Positions 1 to 6,317 of a DNA stretch of 9,469 nucleotides are shown here, in pieces; positions within the stretch are counted from its first letter, which is position 1, and each line of letters opens with the position of its first letter. The DNA comes from UBA1724 sp963611685 (GTDB taxonomy: Bacteria > Verrucomicrobiota > Lentisphaeria > Oligosphaerales > Oligosphaeraceae). The position numbers were made by a program, and so were the translations under genes. The notes beneath the pieces are model-generated. The model did no database searches. It saw only the letters and a list, made by a program, of their open reading frames with translations, and was not told the origin of the DNA. The DNA is taken from positions 1-9,469 of the forward strand of contig CAVDSU010000087.1 in the NCBI GenBank assembly GCA_963611685.1, written 5' to 3'.

Positions 1-32
1 AATGCGAAAAACTAAGAGTCTTGCCTAGTAGG

Positions 33-47
33 GATGCCCAAGGCATC
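33..47. other. small hairpin downstream of ribE
   Basis: A perfect 6 bp inverted repeat, GATGCC-CAA-GGCATC, lies about 40 bases past the ribE stop. A second short one (GCCC-TAC-GGGC, 64-74) sits between it and the stop. On the minus strand the nearest T-run (five T, complement of 7-11) is over 20 bases beyond the stem, so this is not a typical intrinsic terminator. It may be part of a 3' end structure or just chance. Nothing else is recognisable in 1-85. Confidence 0.3.
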
Positions 48-85
48 GCCGCCGCGAAAGAGCGCCCTACGGGCTAGCCGCGCAT

Positions 86-715
86 TCAGAATCCCGCGTT
101 TCGGAGGGTCTCCAGGGAGATGTTCGAGGCGTGTTTCTGAAAATCGGCCAGGTATCGCCCTACGATATCGGCCTCCAGATTCACGCGGGAGCCGTTCTTC
201 AGCAGATGGAGATCGGTGTGTTCCCAGGTATGGGGGATGAGGCAGACCGAGAAGGACTCCGCGGTGCACTTCGCCACCGTGAGGGAGACGCCGTTGATGG
301 TCACGGAACCCTTCATCACCAACGGAAAATCCGCAGGATCAGGACGGCGAATGGTGAGCACGCGGTCGCCGGCGCGGACCTCCACGGACAGAACGCGCTC
401 CGCGCAATCCACGTGTCCCTGGACGATGTGCCCACCCAAGCGGTCGCCCACGGCCAGCGCGGGCTCGATGTTCACCTTCTGCCCCGCGGAGTATTCCCCG
501 AAGATCGTCCGGCGGAGCGTCTCCTGGAGGCAATGGAAGGTGCAGCGGGAGCCCTCCAGGGCGGCGATGGTCTGGCAGACGCCGTCCACCGCAATGCTGT
601 CGCCCAGCTTCAGGGATTCGGGCGGAAGAGCGGTATCCACCACCAGGCGCGCGCCATCCTGGCGGGTCTGGAGGGAGAGGACGGTCCCCTGCGCTTGCAC
701 AATGCCAGTGAACAT
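86..715 (-). CDS. ribE: riboflavin synthase, alpha-subunit type
   Basis: Catalyses the last step of riboflavin synthesis, dismutation of two 6,7-dimethyl-8-ribityllumazines to riboflavin and the pyrimidinedione; cytosolic, normally a trimer. The 209 residues show the two-fold lumazine-binding barrel: MFTGIV start, GDSIAVDGVCQTI (38-50) and GGHIVQGHVD (94-103), then the second barrel with KGSVTINGVSLTV (135-147) and NLEADIVGRYL (179-189). F2, S40, C47, H101 and D183 fall where the E. coli enzyme has its active-site residues. Length is typical. The ATG lies 6 bases after the ribD TAG with no strong Shine-Dalgarno, so translation is probably coupled to ribD. It is the last gene visible in the operon; whether ribBA or ribH follow beyond the window edge cannot be seen. 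The symbol ribC is used for the same enzyme in some species. Confidence 0.97.
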   Translation of the reverse strand: MFTGIVQAQGTVLSLQTRQDGARLVVDTALPPESLKLGDSIAVDGVCQTIAALEGSRCTFHCLQETLRRTIFGEYSAGQKVNIEPALAVGDRLGGHIVQGHVDCAERVLSVEVRAGDRVLTIRRPDPADFPLVMKGSVTINGVSLTVAKCTAESFSVCLIPHTWEHTDLHLLKNGSRVNLEADIVGRYLADFQKHASNISLETLRNAGF

Positions 716-721
716 AGCGGA

Positions 722-1768
722 CTACTTGCAGTTGTCGGGGTACGCGATGTAGAGGAGGTCCTCGCCCACCATCTCCAGGCGGACCCGCGAGAGGTGCACG
801 GCGGCCTCCAGGGATTCGGGGGCGGCGCCGCCCACGGCGGGAATGGAGTCGCGTCCACCGATGATCTTGGGCGCCAGGAAGAAGTAGATCTGGTTGACCA
901 CGCCGCAGGAGAGCGCATTGGCGGCCAATTCGCCGCCGCCCTCGATGAGCAGGACGGTCTTTTCCTCGGCGCCCCAGATGGAGAGGAAGGTATCCCAGGC
1001 CTCGGGGGTATCGGGCTGCGTCTCCACCAGGGGCCGATCCGTCGCCATGGTCAGATGCAGGTCGCTGGGGAGGGGCTGGCTCGTCCAGACCACGGGCACG
1101 GGCTGCCGCTGCCAATTCGGGGGTTCGCGGACCGTGAGCTGGGGGTTGTCACGGCGCGCAGTCTGTCCGCCCACCATGATCATGTCGGAGAGCTGCCGGA
1201 GACGATGCGCGCGGCGACGCGCCTCGGGCCCCGTGATCCACTGGGAGGTGCCATTGGGCAGCGCGATCTTTCCGTCCAGAGAGAGGCCCAGCTTCAGGAT
1301 GACCCAGGGGCGCTTCCGCTGGATCCACCAGAAGAAGTGCTCATTCAGACGCTCGCATTCCTCGCGGCAGACGTCGGTGACCACCTCGATGCCGGCGGCC
1401 TGGAGGCGCTCCACGGCGGCGCCGCTATGGGCGGGGTTCTTGTCCAGGCATCCCATGACCACGCGGCGGATTCCGGAGCGGATGATTGCCTCGCAGCAAG
1501 GCGGGGTGCGCCCGGTGGTGGTGCAGGGTTCCAGAGTCACATAGAGCGTGGCGTGGGAGAGATCTGCGCCGGGCGGCAGCGCCTGCAATGCGCGGATCTC
1601 CGCGTGCGCCTCGCCCGCCTTTGCGTGAAAGCCCCGGGAGAGCTCATGGTCCTCCGTGGCAATCACGGCGCCGACCATGGGGTTCGGAGAACAAGTCCCC
1701 CAGCCCTTCTCCGCCTCCTGCAAGGCAATCTGCATCCATTGTCGATCTATGTCACTAAGCATGTCCAT
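722..1768 (-). CDS. ribD: bifunctional diaminohydroxyphosphoribosylaminopyrimidine deaminase / 5-amino-6-(5-phosphoribosylamino)uracil reductase
   Basis: Performs the second and third steps of riboflavin synthesis from GTP: zinc-dependent deamination of the pyrimidine, then NADPH-dependent ribose reduction. Residues 1-145 are the cytidine-deaminase-like domain: NPMVGAVI (29-36), HAE (55-57) and PCTTTGRTPPC (81-91). H55, C82 and C91 are the zinc ligands and E57 the catalytic acid. Residues 153-348 are the reductase domain: WVILKLGLSLDGKIAL (155-170), SQWITGPEAR (175-184), GGQTARRDNP (200-209) and the nucleotide-binding LLIEGGGELA (273-282). I chose the ATG at 1766-1768 because AAGGA lies five bases upstream; an in-frame TTG at 1790-1792 has no ribosome site, and a second ATG at 1760-1762 is possible. 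With this start the protein is 348 residues, near the family norm. The 51-base gap before it is pyrimidine-rich and shows no FMN riboswitch. Confidence 0.96.
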   Translation of the reverse strand: MDMLSDIDRQWMQIALQEAEKGWGTCSPNPMVGAVIATEDHELSRGFHAKAGEAHAEIRALQALPPGADLSHATLYVTLEPCTTTGRTPPCCEAIIRSGIRRVVMGCLDKNPAHSGAAVERLQAAGIEVVTDVCREECERLNEHFFWWIQRKRPWVILKLGLSLDGKIALPNGTSQWITGPEARRRAHRLRQLSDMIMVGGQTARRDNPQLTVREPPNWQRQPVPVVWTSQPLPSDLHLTMATDRPLVETQPDTPEAWDTFLSIWGAEEKTVLLIEGGGELAANALSCGVVNQIYFFLAPKIIGGRDSIPAVGGAAPESLEAAVHLSRVRLEMVGEDLLYIAYPDNCK

Positions 1769-1819
1769 GCGTGTCCTTGGTGCCGGTTTCAAAAAAGGAA
1801 TCGGTCAAAAGAAAGTCGT

Positions 1820-2578
1820 TCAGCGTCCCAGGAGAATCCTGAGGAGAAGCGCCAGCGCGGGAATGGGGTTCCAGAAGGAGCCGTGCTTTCGGGCGGTGCG
1901 GTAGGTCTCGCGACGCGCCTGCGCACGGCTGCTATTGGCCAGTCCGCCCAGCTGCATGTGGACGCCCGACGGCTCCGGGAGATAGCGCCACTCTACACCC
2001 TGGATCCGACAGCGCCAGACAAAATCGTAGTCCGCGGCGATGCGCAGCGTGGCGTCGTAGAGCCCCACGCTCTCGTAGACGCTCCGGCGGAAGAAGGTGC
2101 CCGGATGCGGCACCGGCATCTTCCAGGAAAGCCGCGAGAGCGGCTGTGGAGAGAAGACCCAGGATTTTCCGGGTTCCGGATGATCCATGGCCACCGGCAC
2201 CGAGACCGCGCCCAATGCGGGATCCGCGCCGAAGGCCTCGCAGACCCGCGCAAGGAGCGCGGGCTCGTACCAGTCGTCGGCATTCAGCAAGCCAATCACC
2301 TCGCCCTGCGCCTCACGGAGCGCCTGGTTCCAGGCATTGGGGATGCCCGCCTCGCCCGGCACACGCCGCTGCGGCGACACCACCAGCGGAATCCCGCGCT
2401 CCTGAAAACGCGGACGGTACGCCTCCAGCAACGCCAGGGTGCCGTCGGTAGACCCGCCGTCCACCACGCGATACTCCGCGGGAGCCACCTGCTGCGCCAG
2501 CACGGAATCCAGGGTCCGCGCCAGGGTCTTCTCCGCATTCCAGCAGATGGTGATCAGCGTGACTGCGGGAGTGCTCAT
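1820..2578 (-). CDS. family 2 glycosyltransferase
   Basis: A 252-residue GT-A fold glycosyltransferase. It should transfer a sugar from a nucleotide donor at the cytoplasmic face of the membrane; donor and acceptor cannot be read from sequence. Seen: N-terminal nucleotide-binding strand VTLITICWNAEKTLARTLDSV (6-26), the VVDGGSTDGT motif (38-47), the metal-binding LLNADDW (97-103, D101/D102), HPGTFFRRSVYESVGLYD (158-175) and ADYDFVWR (182-189), the region that usually holds the catalytic acid. The C-terminus (239-252) is a short hydrophobic segment, possibly a membrane contact. The pattern resembles WcaE-like enzymes of exopolysaccharide clusters. The ATG overlaps the stop of the DUF2304 gene by four bases (ATGA), with AAGG five bases upstream, indicating translational coupling. 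DUF2304 proteins often neighbour GT2 enzymes, so the two probably act together. Confidence 0.93.
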   Translation of the reverse strand: MSTPAVTLITICWNAEKTLARTLDSVLAQQVAPAEYRVVDGGSTDGTLALLEAYRPRFQERGIPLVVSPQRRVPGEAGIPNAWNQALREAQGEVIGLLNADDWYEPALLARVCEAFGADPALGAVSVPVAMDHPEPGKSWVFSPQPLSRLSWKMPVPHPGTFFRRSVYESVGLYDATLRIAADYDFVWRCRIQGVEWRYLPEPSGVHMQLGGLANSSRAQARRETYRTARKHGSFWNPIPALALLLRILLGR

Positions 2579-2928
2579 GGCGCCTTGGAGGACTCCCCCG
2601 ATGCGTCGTCCTCGCGATGCGCCGTGAGGATGGCGATTTCGCGGGTAAGGAGGGTGATCTGGCGTTCCAGCCGACGGAATTTCGCCAGGATCACCAGGAT
2701 TGCGGCATATCCAGCCAGGACGGCCAAGTAGAAAAGGAGATCCGTGCCGCGCCCGACGCCCACCTTCGCCGCCAGCCAATTGGTGGTTTCGGGAAAGAGC
2801 ACCAGGAGAGTCCCGCCCAGCAGCTGCACCGCCAGGAAAACCCGCGTTGCCAGGCGGCTGCGCAGCGCCAGCAGCGCGCAGAGGGTCAGCACGAGCAACC
2901 CGCCAATGAGAATGACGCGTATGGCCAT
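2575..2928 (-). CDS. DUF2304 family small membrane protein
   Basis: A 117-residue integral membrane protein. Hydrophobic stretches at about 4-21, 29-45 and 63-82 suggest three membrane segments. Between the second and third lies the family-like stretch LFPETTNWLAAKVGVGRGTD (44-63). After the last segment a charged heptad-like helix (84-104, FRRLERQITLLTREIAILT) could form a short coiled coil, and a disordered acidic/serine tail follows. The biochemical role of DUF2304 is not established; members recur beside glycosyltransferases of polysaccharide and lipid-sugar clusters, which holds here. The ATG follows the TAG of the fusion gene with no gap. GAGGAGG lies eight bases upstream inside that gene, a strong ribosome site. 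Its end overlaps the GT2 start (ATGA). Family assignment is from the motif and size, not a profile search. Confidence 0.85.
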   Translation of the reverse strand: MAIRVILIGGLLVLTLCALLALRSRLATRVFLAVQLLGGTLLVLFPETTNWLAAKVGVGRGTDLLFYLAVLAGYAAILVILAKFRRLERQITLLTREIAILTAHREDDASGESSKAP

Positions 2929-5628
2929 CTAGCGGACCTCCTCGCGCACGGGGATCTCCGCCTTCGCGGCGGAATCCCCCACGCGGCCGCCGGCGCCCTC
3001 GGCCTCCAGTCGCGCCTTCAAGCCGCGGTAGTCGGTCTTGCCGGTGCCCAGCAGCGGGATCTCCTCCCAGCGATGGACCTCGCGGATGGAGCAGATGGGC
3101 GAAAAGCCCTCCTCCCGCAAGATGCGATTGGCCTCCTCGCGCTCCACCGGCATGGTGGCCACCAGGCAAATGACGGGCGCGTCATCGGGACCGTAGGTCT
3201 CCACTGCCAACGCGGGACCCTTCACGTCCGGATTCTGGAAATGCTTCAAGAGGATCTCCTCGATGGCAGGCAGAGAGACCATCTCGCCGCCAATCTTCGT
3301 GAAGCGCTTCAGGCGACCCTTGAAGAAGATGAAGCCATCCTGGTCCATCTGCACCAAGTCGCCGGTGCGATACCAGTTGCGCCCCTCGCGGAGCACGAAG
3401 GGACTGGGCCCCTTGTAGCCCAGATAGCCGCCAAAGACGGTCTCGCCGCAGACCACCAGCATGCCGGTCTCGCCGGGTCCCAAGACCCGCTTGCAGGATT
3501 CGTCCATGACCACGCCACGGGTGCAATCCAACAGCTTCCCCACGGAGTCCTTGCGATACTGGCGGGGCTTGTTGAGGGAGACCACGGGACCACACTCGGT
3601 AATGCCGTATCCCTCGTAGAGCTCGGCCAGAGGCGCCTTCTCGCTCAAGAGCCGGAAGGTGGCCTCGGGGCACTTCTCGGCGCCGCAGACCACCAGCCGC
3701 AGGGTCTCCAGCTGCTGCGCAGTGCCATTGCGCAGGATATTCGCCACGAAGGTCGGCGTGCCGCAGAAGAAGTTGACCTTGTAGGCGGCGGTGAGGCGTG
3801 CCAGCATGGCGCCTTCCGTGGGATTGGGATGGTAGACCACGCGGATATTGGAGGCGCAGGGGAAGACGATGGAGAGCAGCGTCCCGAAGGAGTGGAAGGG
3901 CGGCAGCATTCCCAGCAGGCAGTAGTCCTTCTGGATGTTCATGTCGGCGGCGGCGCGGGTCACATCCACCATGAGATTCTGGTGGGTGAGCGGCACGGCC
4001 TTCGGCAGGGTCTCGGAGCCGGAGGTGAAGAGGATGACGGCGTTCTCGGGAATGGGCGCCTTCCAGAGGCTCCGCCACCAGAAACGGCTGCGGAAGACCG
4101 CCAGGAGCTTGGCGCCCAGCCCAATGCGGTCCTTGATGGTCTCCACCGTCACAAAGCGCTCCTCCAGCCCCGTGAAGTCCACGCCCATGCCCTTCAGACG
4201 CTCCACCAGCACCTGCGCGGTAAGGATCTTCTCCAGGCCCACGCTCTCCACGCAGTGGCGCATGCTCCGGTTGCCGACCGTCCAGTTGATCATCACCGGG
4301 GTCTTTCCGGCGAATTGCGCCGCCAGGTAGAAGAGCGTCGCCGCCACGGTGCCCGGCATCAGGATGCCCAGGCGCTCGCCCGGGAGCTTCTTGAGCTGCG
4401 GCGCCAGCGCCAAGACCGCCAAGACCATCTTGCGGTTGGTGAAGACGCCGCTGGTCTGGTCCGCCCACACCGGGCGATTCGGCGCCTTCTTCGCATTCTT
4501 CAGGAAGGCCAGCGGGATGCTGTCGGCCTGGGTGACCGTCAGGGGCCGCGGGTCGTCATAGAACCAGTTTGCGGGCACCGGCAGGAGGGGGTCGGTGGCG
4601 TCGGATTCGCCCATGGCGGCAATCAGGAGGCTCGCCACGGTGCGGAGCTTCTCGGGGCTGGGGACCTCCTTGCCGAACTCCTTGGCAATCCACTGCTGCA
4701 GCTCCACTACCACCAGGGAGTCCAGGCCCAGGTCGGTGCCCAGGGTATCGGCGTCCTTGATCAGGCGCTTGCCGGTCAGTTCGCGGAGCTTGTCCTTGAT
4801 CTTGCTGCGGACGTCGTCGGGCACGCGGGAGGTGTCCTCGTTGGCATTGTAGGCGTCGGGCTCCGGGAGGGTGCAGGTGCGGCCGTCCTCGAGCCAGGTG
4901 TAGGGCACGTAGGTATTGGGGCGCATCGCCTTGTTGTAGAAGTTCTCCAAATAGCGATTCAGGAGCTCCTTGTCGGAGCCGTCGGGCATATCCTGGGGAC
5001 GGGTCACGAACTCGATGGTCACGTGCCGGCGGGGCATGAAGAAGATCCCGCCCAGGATCACGTGCCAGAAGTGCCGCTTGAGGCAAATGCCGAAGGGCAG
5101 CTGATAGCCCTTCGCACGCCCAAAATCACTGCCCCACAAGCCCGTGGTGCGCACCAGCACGACCTTGCAGTCGGGATACTCCTGCAGAATGCGGGAGACG
5201 CCGCCATTGCCGCGGAGCTTCTCCATCCGGGAACGGTAAATGCGCCCCGCCGGATAGAACAACAGGTTGTCCCCCGCCTTCAATGCCTGCACACAGGCCT
5301 CAATCTGCGCCAACACCGTGTCGTGGCAGGCAATGCCGCCCACGCCCATGTCCGGCAGGGTCAACAGCCGCACGCGCCAGCCAATGCGCTTCAGGATTGT
5401 GGCGCGGACCTGCTTTTCGGTGGCCAGCGCCCGGGGATGGAATTTGTTCCAGAGGACGCTGGAGAGCAGCACGGGGTCGATCAGCGCCGGGTGGTTCGGC
5501 AGGAAGAGGATGCCCGTCTTGCCGTAGCGGCGCACCACGTCATCCAGGCCCTTCACCTGCACACGATAGCGCAAATGGAGGGCGAGGGTAACGACCAGCC
5601 AAAGACAGAAGACTATCAGGCAGTTCAT
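2929..5628 (-). CDS. acyltransferase - acyl carrier protein - acyl-ACP synthetase fusion (Aas-like)
   Basis: An 899-residue three-domain protein. Residues 1-19 are a hydrophobic anchor. Residues 20-235 form a PlsC/LPLAT acyltransferase with the HX4D catalytic motif (H46-D51, NHPALID), FYPAGRI (124-130) in place of the usual FPEGT block, and VVLVRTTG (156-163). Residues 268-340 are a carrier protein whose GLDSL (301-305) presents S304 for phosphopantetheine. Residues 365-875 are an adenylate-forming ligase: FTSGSETLPK (534-543), YGITECGP (674-681), RTGD (754-757), RFTKIGGEMVSL (775-786) and the C-terminal catalytic lysine K863 in LLGTGKTDYR. The ligase closely resembles the C-terminal half of E. 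coli Aas, which reacylates lysophosphatidylethanolamine using acyl-ACP. I infer that fatty acid is activated, loaded on the built-in carrier and passed to a lysolipid or similar acceptor. The ATG has GGAG ten bases upstream. It heads the operon with DUF2304 and GT2. Confidence 0.9.
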   Translation of the reverse strand: MNCLIVFCLWLVVTLALHLRYRVQVKGLDDVVRRYGKTGILFLPNHPALIDPVLLSSVLWNKFHPRALATEKQVRATILKRIGWRVRLLTLPDMGVGGIACHDTVLAQIEACVQALKAGDNLLFYPAGRIYRSRMEKLRGNGGVSRILQEYPDCKVVLVRTTGLWGSDFGRAKGYQLPFGICLKRHFWHVILGGIFFMPRRHVTIEFVTRPQDMPDGSDKELLNRYLENFYNKAMRPNTYVPYTWLEDGRTCTLPEPDAYNANEDTSRVPDDVRSKIKDKLRELTGKRLIKDADTLGTDLGLDSLVVVELQQWIAKEFGKEVPSPEKLRTVASLLIAAMGESDATDPLLPVPANWFYDDPRPLTVTQADSIPLAFLKNAKKAPNRPVWADQTSGVFTNRKMVLAVLALAPQLKKLPGERLGILMPGTVAATLFYLAAQFAGKTPVMINWTVGNRSMRHCVESVGLEKILTAQVLVERLKGMGVDFTGLEERFVTVETIKDRIGLGAKLLAVFRSRFWWRSLWKAPIPENAVILFTSGSETLPKAVPLTHQNLMVDVTRAAADMNIQKDYCLLGMLPPFHSFGTLLSIVFPCASNIRVVYHPNPTEGAMLARLTAAYKVNFFCGTPTFVANILRNGTAQQLETLRLVVCGAEKCPEATFRLLSEKAPLAELYEGYGITECGPVVSLNKPRQYRKDSVGKLLDCTRGVVMDESCKRVLGPGETGMLVVCGETVFGGYLGYKGPSPFVLREGRNWYRTGDLVQMDQDGFIFFKGRLKRFTKIGGEMVSLPAIEEILLKHFQNPDVKGPALAVETYGPDDAPVICLVATMPVEREEANRILREEGFSPICSIREVHRWEEIPLLGTGKTDYRGLKARLEAEGAGGRVGDSAAKAEIPVREEVR

Positions 5629-5675
5629 GGTGTGCGTTCTCCGGGTCAGGGTTTCGCGCGCCTGCGCACGCGTAT

Positions 5676-5703
5676 AAAAAAAAGCGCCGCAAGTCGCTTG
5701 CGG
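5676..5703 (-). terminator. intrinsic terminator after the TrmH gene
   Basis: On the minus strand a 7 bp perfect stem, CCGCAAG-CGA-CTTGCGG, is followed by CGC and eight T in a row. It begins 23 bases past the TrmH-family stop and ends 47 bases before the fusion-gene start, so it separates the RNA-metabolism pair from the five-gene operon. The fusion gene must therefore start from a promoter in the short gap or depend on read-through. TATACG right after the T-run is the only -10-like string, and no convincing -35 sits before it. Confidence 0.87.
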
Positions 5704-5726
5704 GGATGAGAAGGGAGTTTTCCGGC

Positions 5727-6293
5727 TCAGGATTTGGCGGCCAATCGATGTTGCCGCAGGGCCTCGAAAAGGACCACGCCGGCACAATTGCCCACATTGA
5801 TGGAGTTCTTTCGACCGCAGGCGGGCAGCTGGAGGAAGCCGTCGCAACGCGACAGCGCCTCCTGCGAAATCCCCAGGGCCTCGTTGCCGAAAACCAGCGC
5901 CGCGGGGAAGCGCAGCGGGGTCTCCCAGTAGACGCCGGCGCCCTCCACGGTGTCCACGCCGTAGACGGCGTAGCCCTGCGACTTCAGGTCGTCTATGGCC
6001 TGCGCCGCCGTGTCGAAGTGCCGGCAGGGCACGGTCTCGTCGCAGCCCCGCGCAGTCTTGGCGAGCTTTTCGTGAGGAGGACAGGGCGTGTATCCGCAGG
6101 CGTAAATCGCCTGGGCATTCACGGCGTCCGCCAGCCGAAAGATGTTCCCGGTGTTGTAGGCGCTCCGAAGGGTATCCAGCACCACCACCACAGGGAGGGT
6201 CTCCTCCCGGGGCTCCGACTGGTCCCCTAGACGCACCTTGGGCGCACCCACCGTGCCCGCCACGGGTTCTTCTTTGTCCGAAAGGACTTCCAC
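5727..6293 (-). CDS. TrmH/SpoU-family RNA 2'-O-methyltransferase
   Basis: A SPOUT-fold methyltransferase predicted to use S-adenosylmethionine to methylate a ribose 2'-OH in tRNA or rRNA; the target nucleotide is unknown. The three family motifs are present: motif 1 NTGNIFRLADA (47-57, with the catalytic-type R53), motif 2 ALVFGNEALGIS (132-143) and motif 3 SINVGNCAGVVLFE (164-177), which form the trefoil knot cofactor site. GYTPCPPHEKLAKTARGCDETV (67-88) resembles the single-domain TrmH proteins common in Bacteroidetes. There is no separate N-terminal substrate domain. The start is uncertain. The GTG at 6291-6293 gives 188 residues but is preceded by a T/C-rich stretch with no ribosome site. 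A GTG at 6189-6191 has GGAGGAG nine bases upstream but would remove the 34 residues before the first strand. It lies 24 bases after the helicase gene and probably shares its transcript. Confidence 0.92.
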   Translation of the reverse strand: MEVLSDKEEPVAGTVGAPKVRLGDQSEPREETLPVVVVLDTLRSAYNTGNIFRLADAVNAQAIYACGYTPCPPHEKLAKTARGCDETVPCRHFDTAAQAIDDLKSQGYAVYGVDTVEGAGVYWETPLRFPAALVFGNEALGISQEALSRCDGFLQLPACGRKNSINVGNCAGVVLFEALRQHRLAAKS

Positions 6294-6317
6294 GAAAAAA
6301 GAGAGAAAAGGAAAGTC

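Noticed and set aside
131..2731. 866-codon open frame on the plus strand opposite ribE, ribD and the glycosyltransferase
   Set aside because: It is a mirror frame produced by GC-rich codon bias. It shows no recognisable domain, is rich in H, G, R, A and Q, and the minus-strand genes have full family motifs.
2617..5709. 1030-codon open frame on the plus strand opposite DUF2304 and the fusion gene
   Set aside because: Same antisense artefact. Composition is dominated by Gly, His, Gln, Leu and Ala with no domain, while the minus strand encodes complete catalytic motifs.
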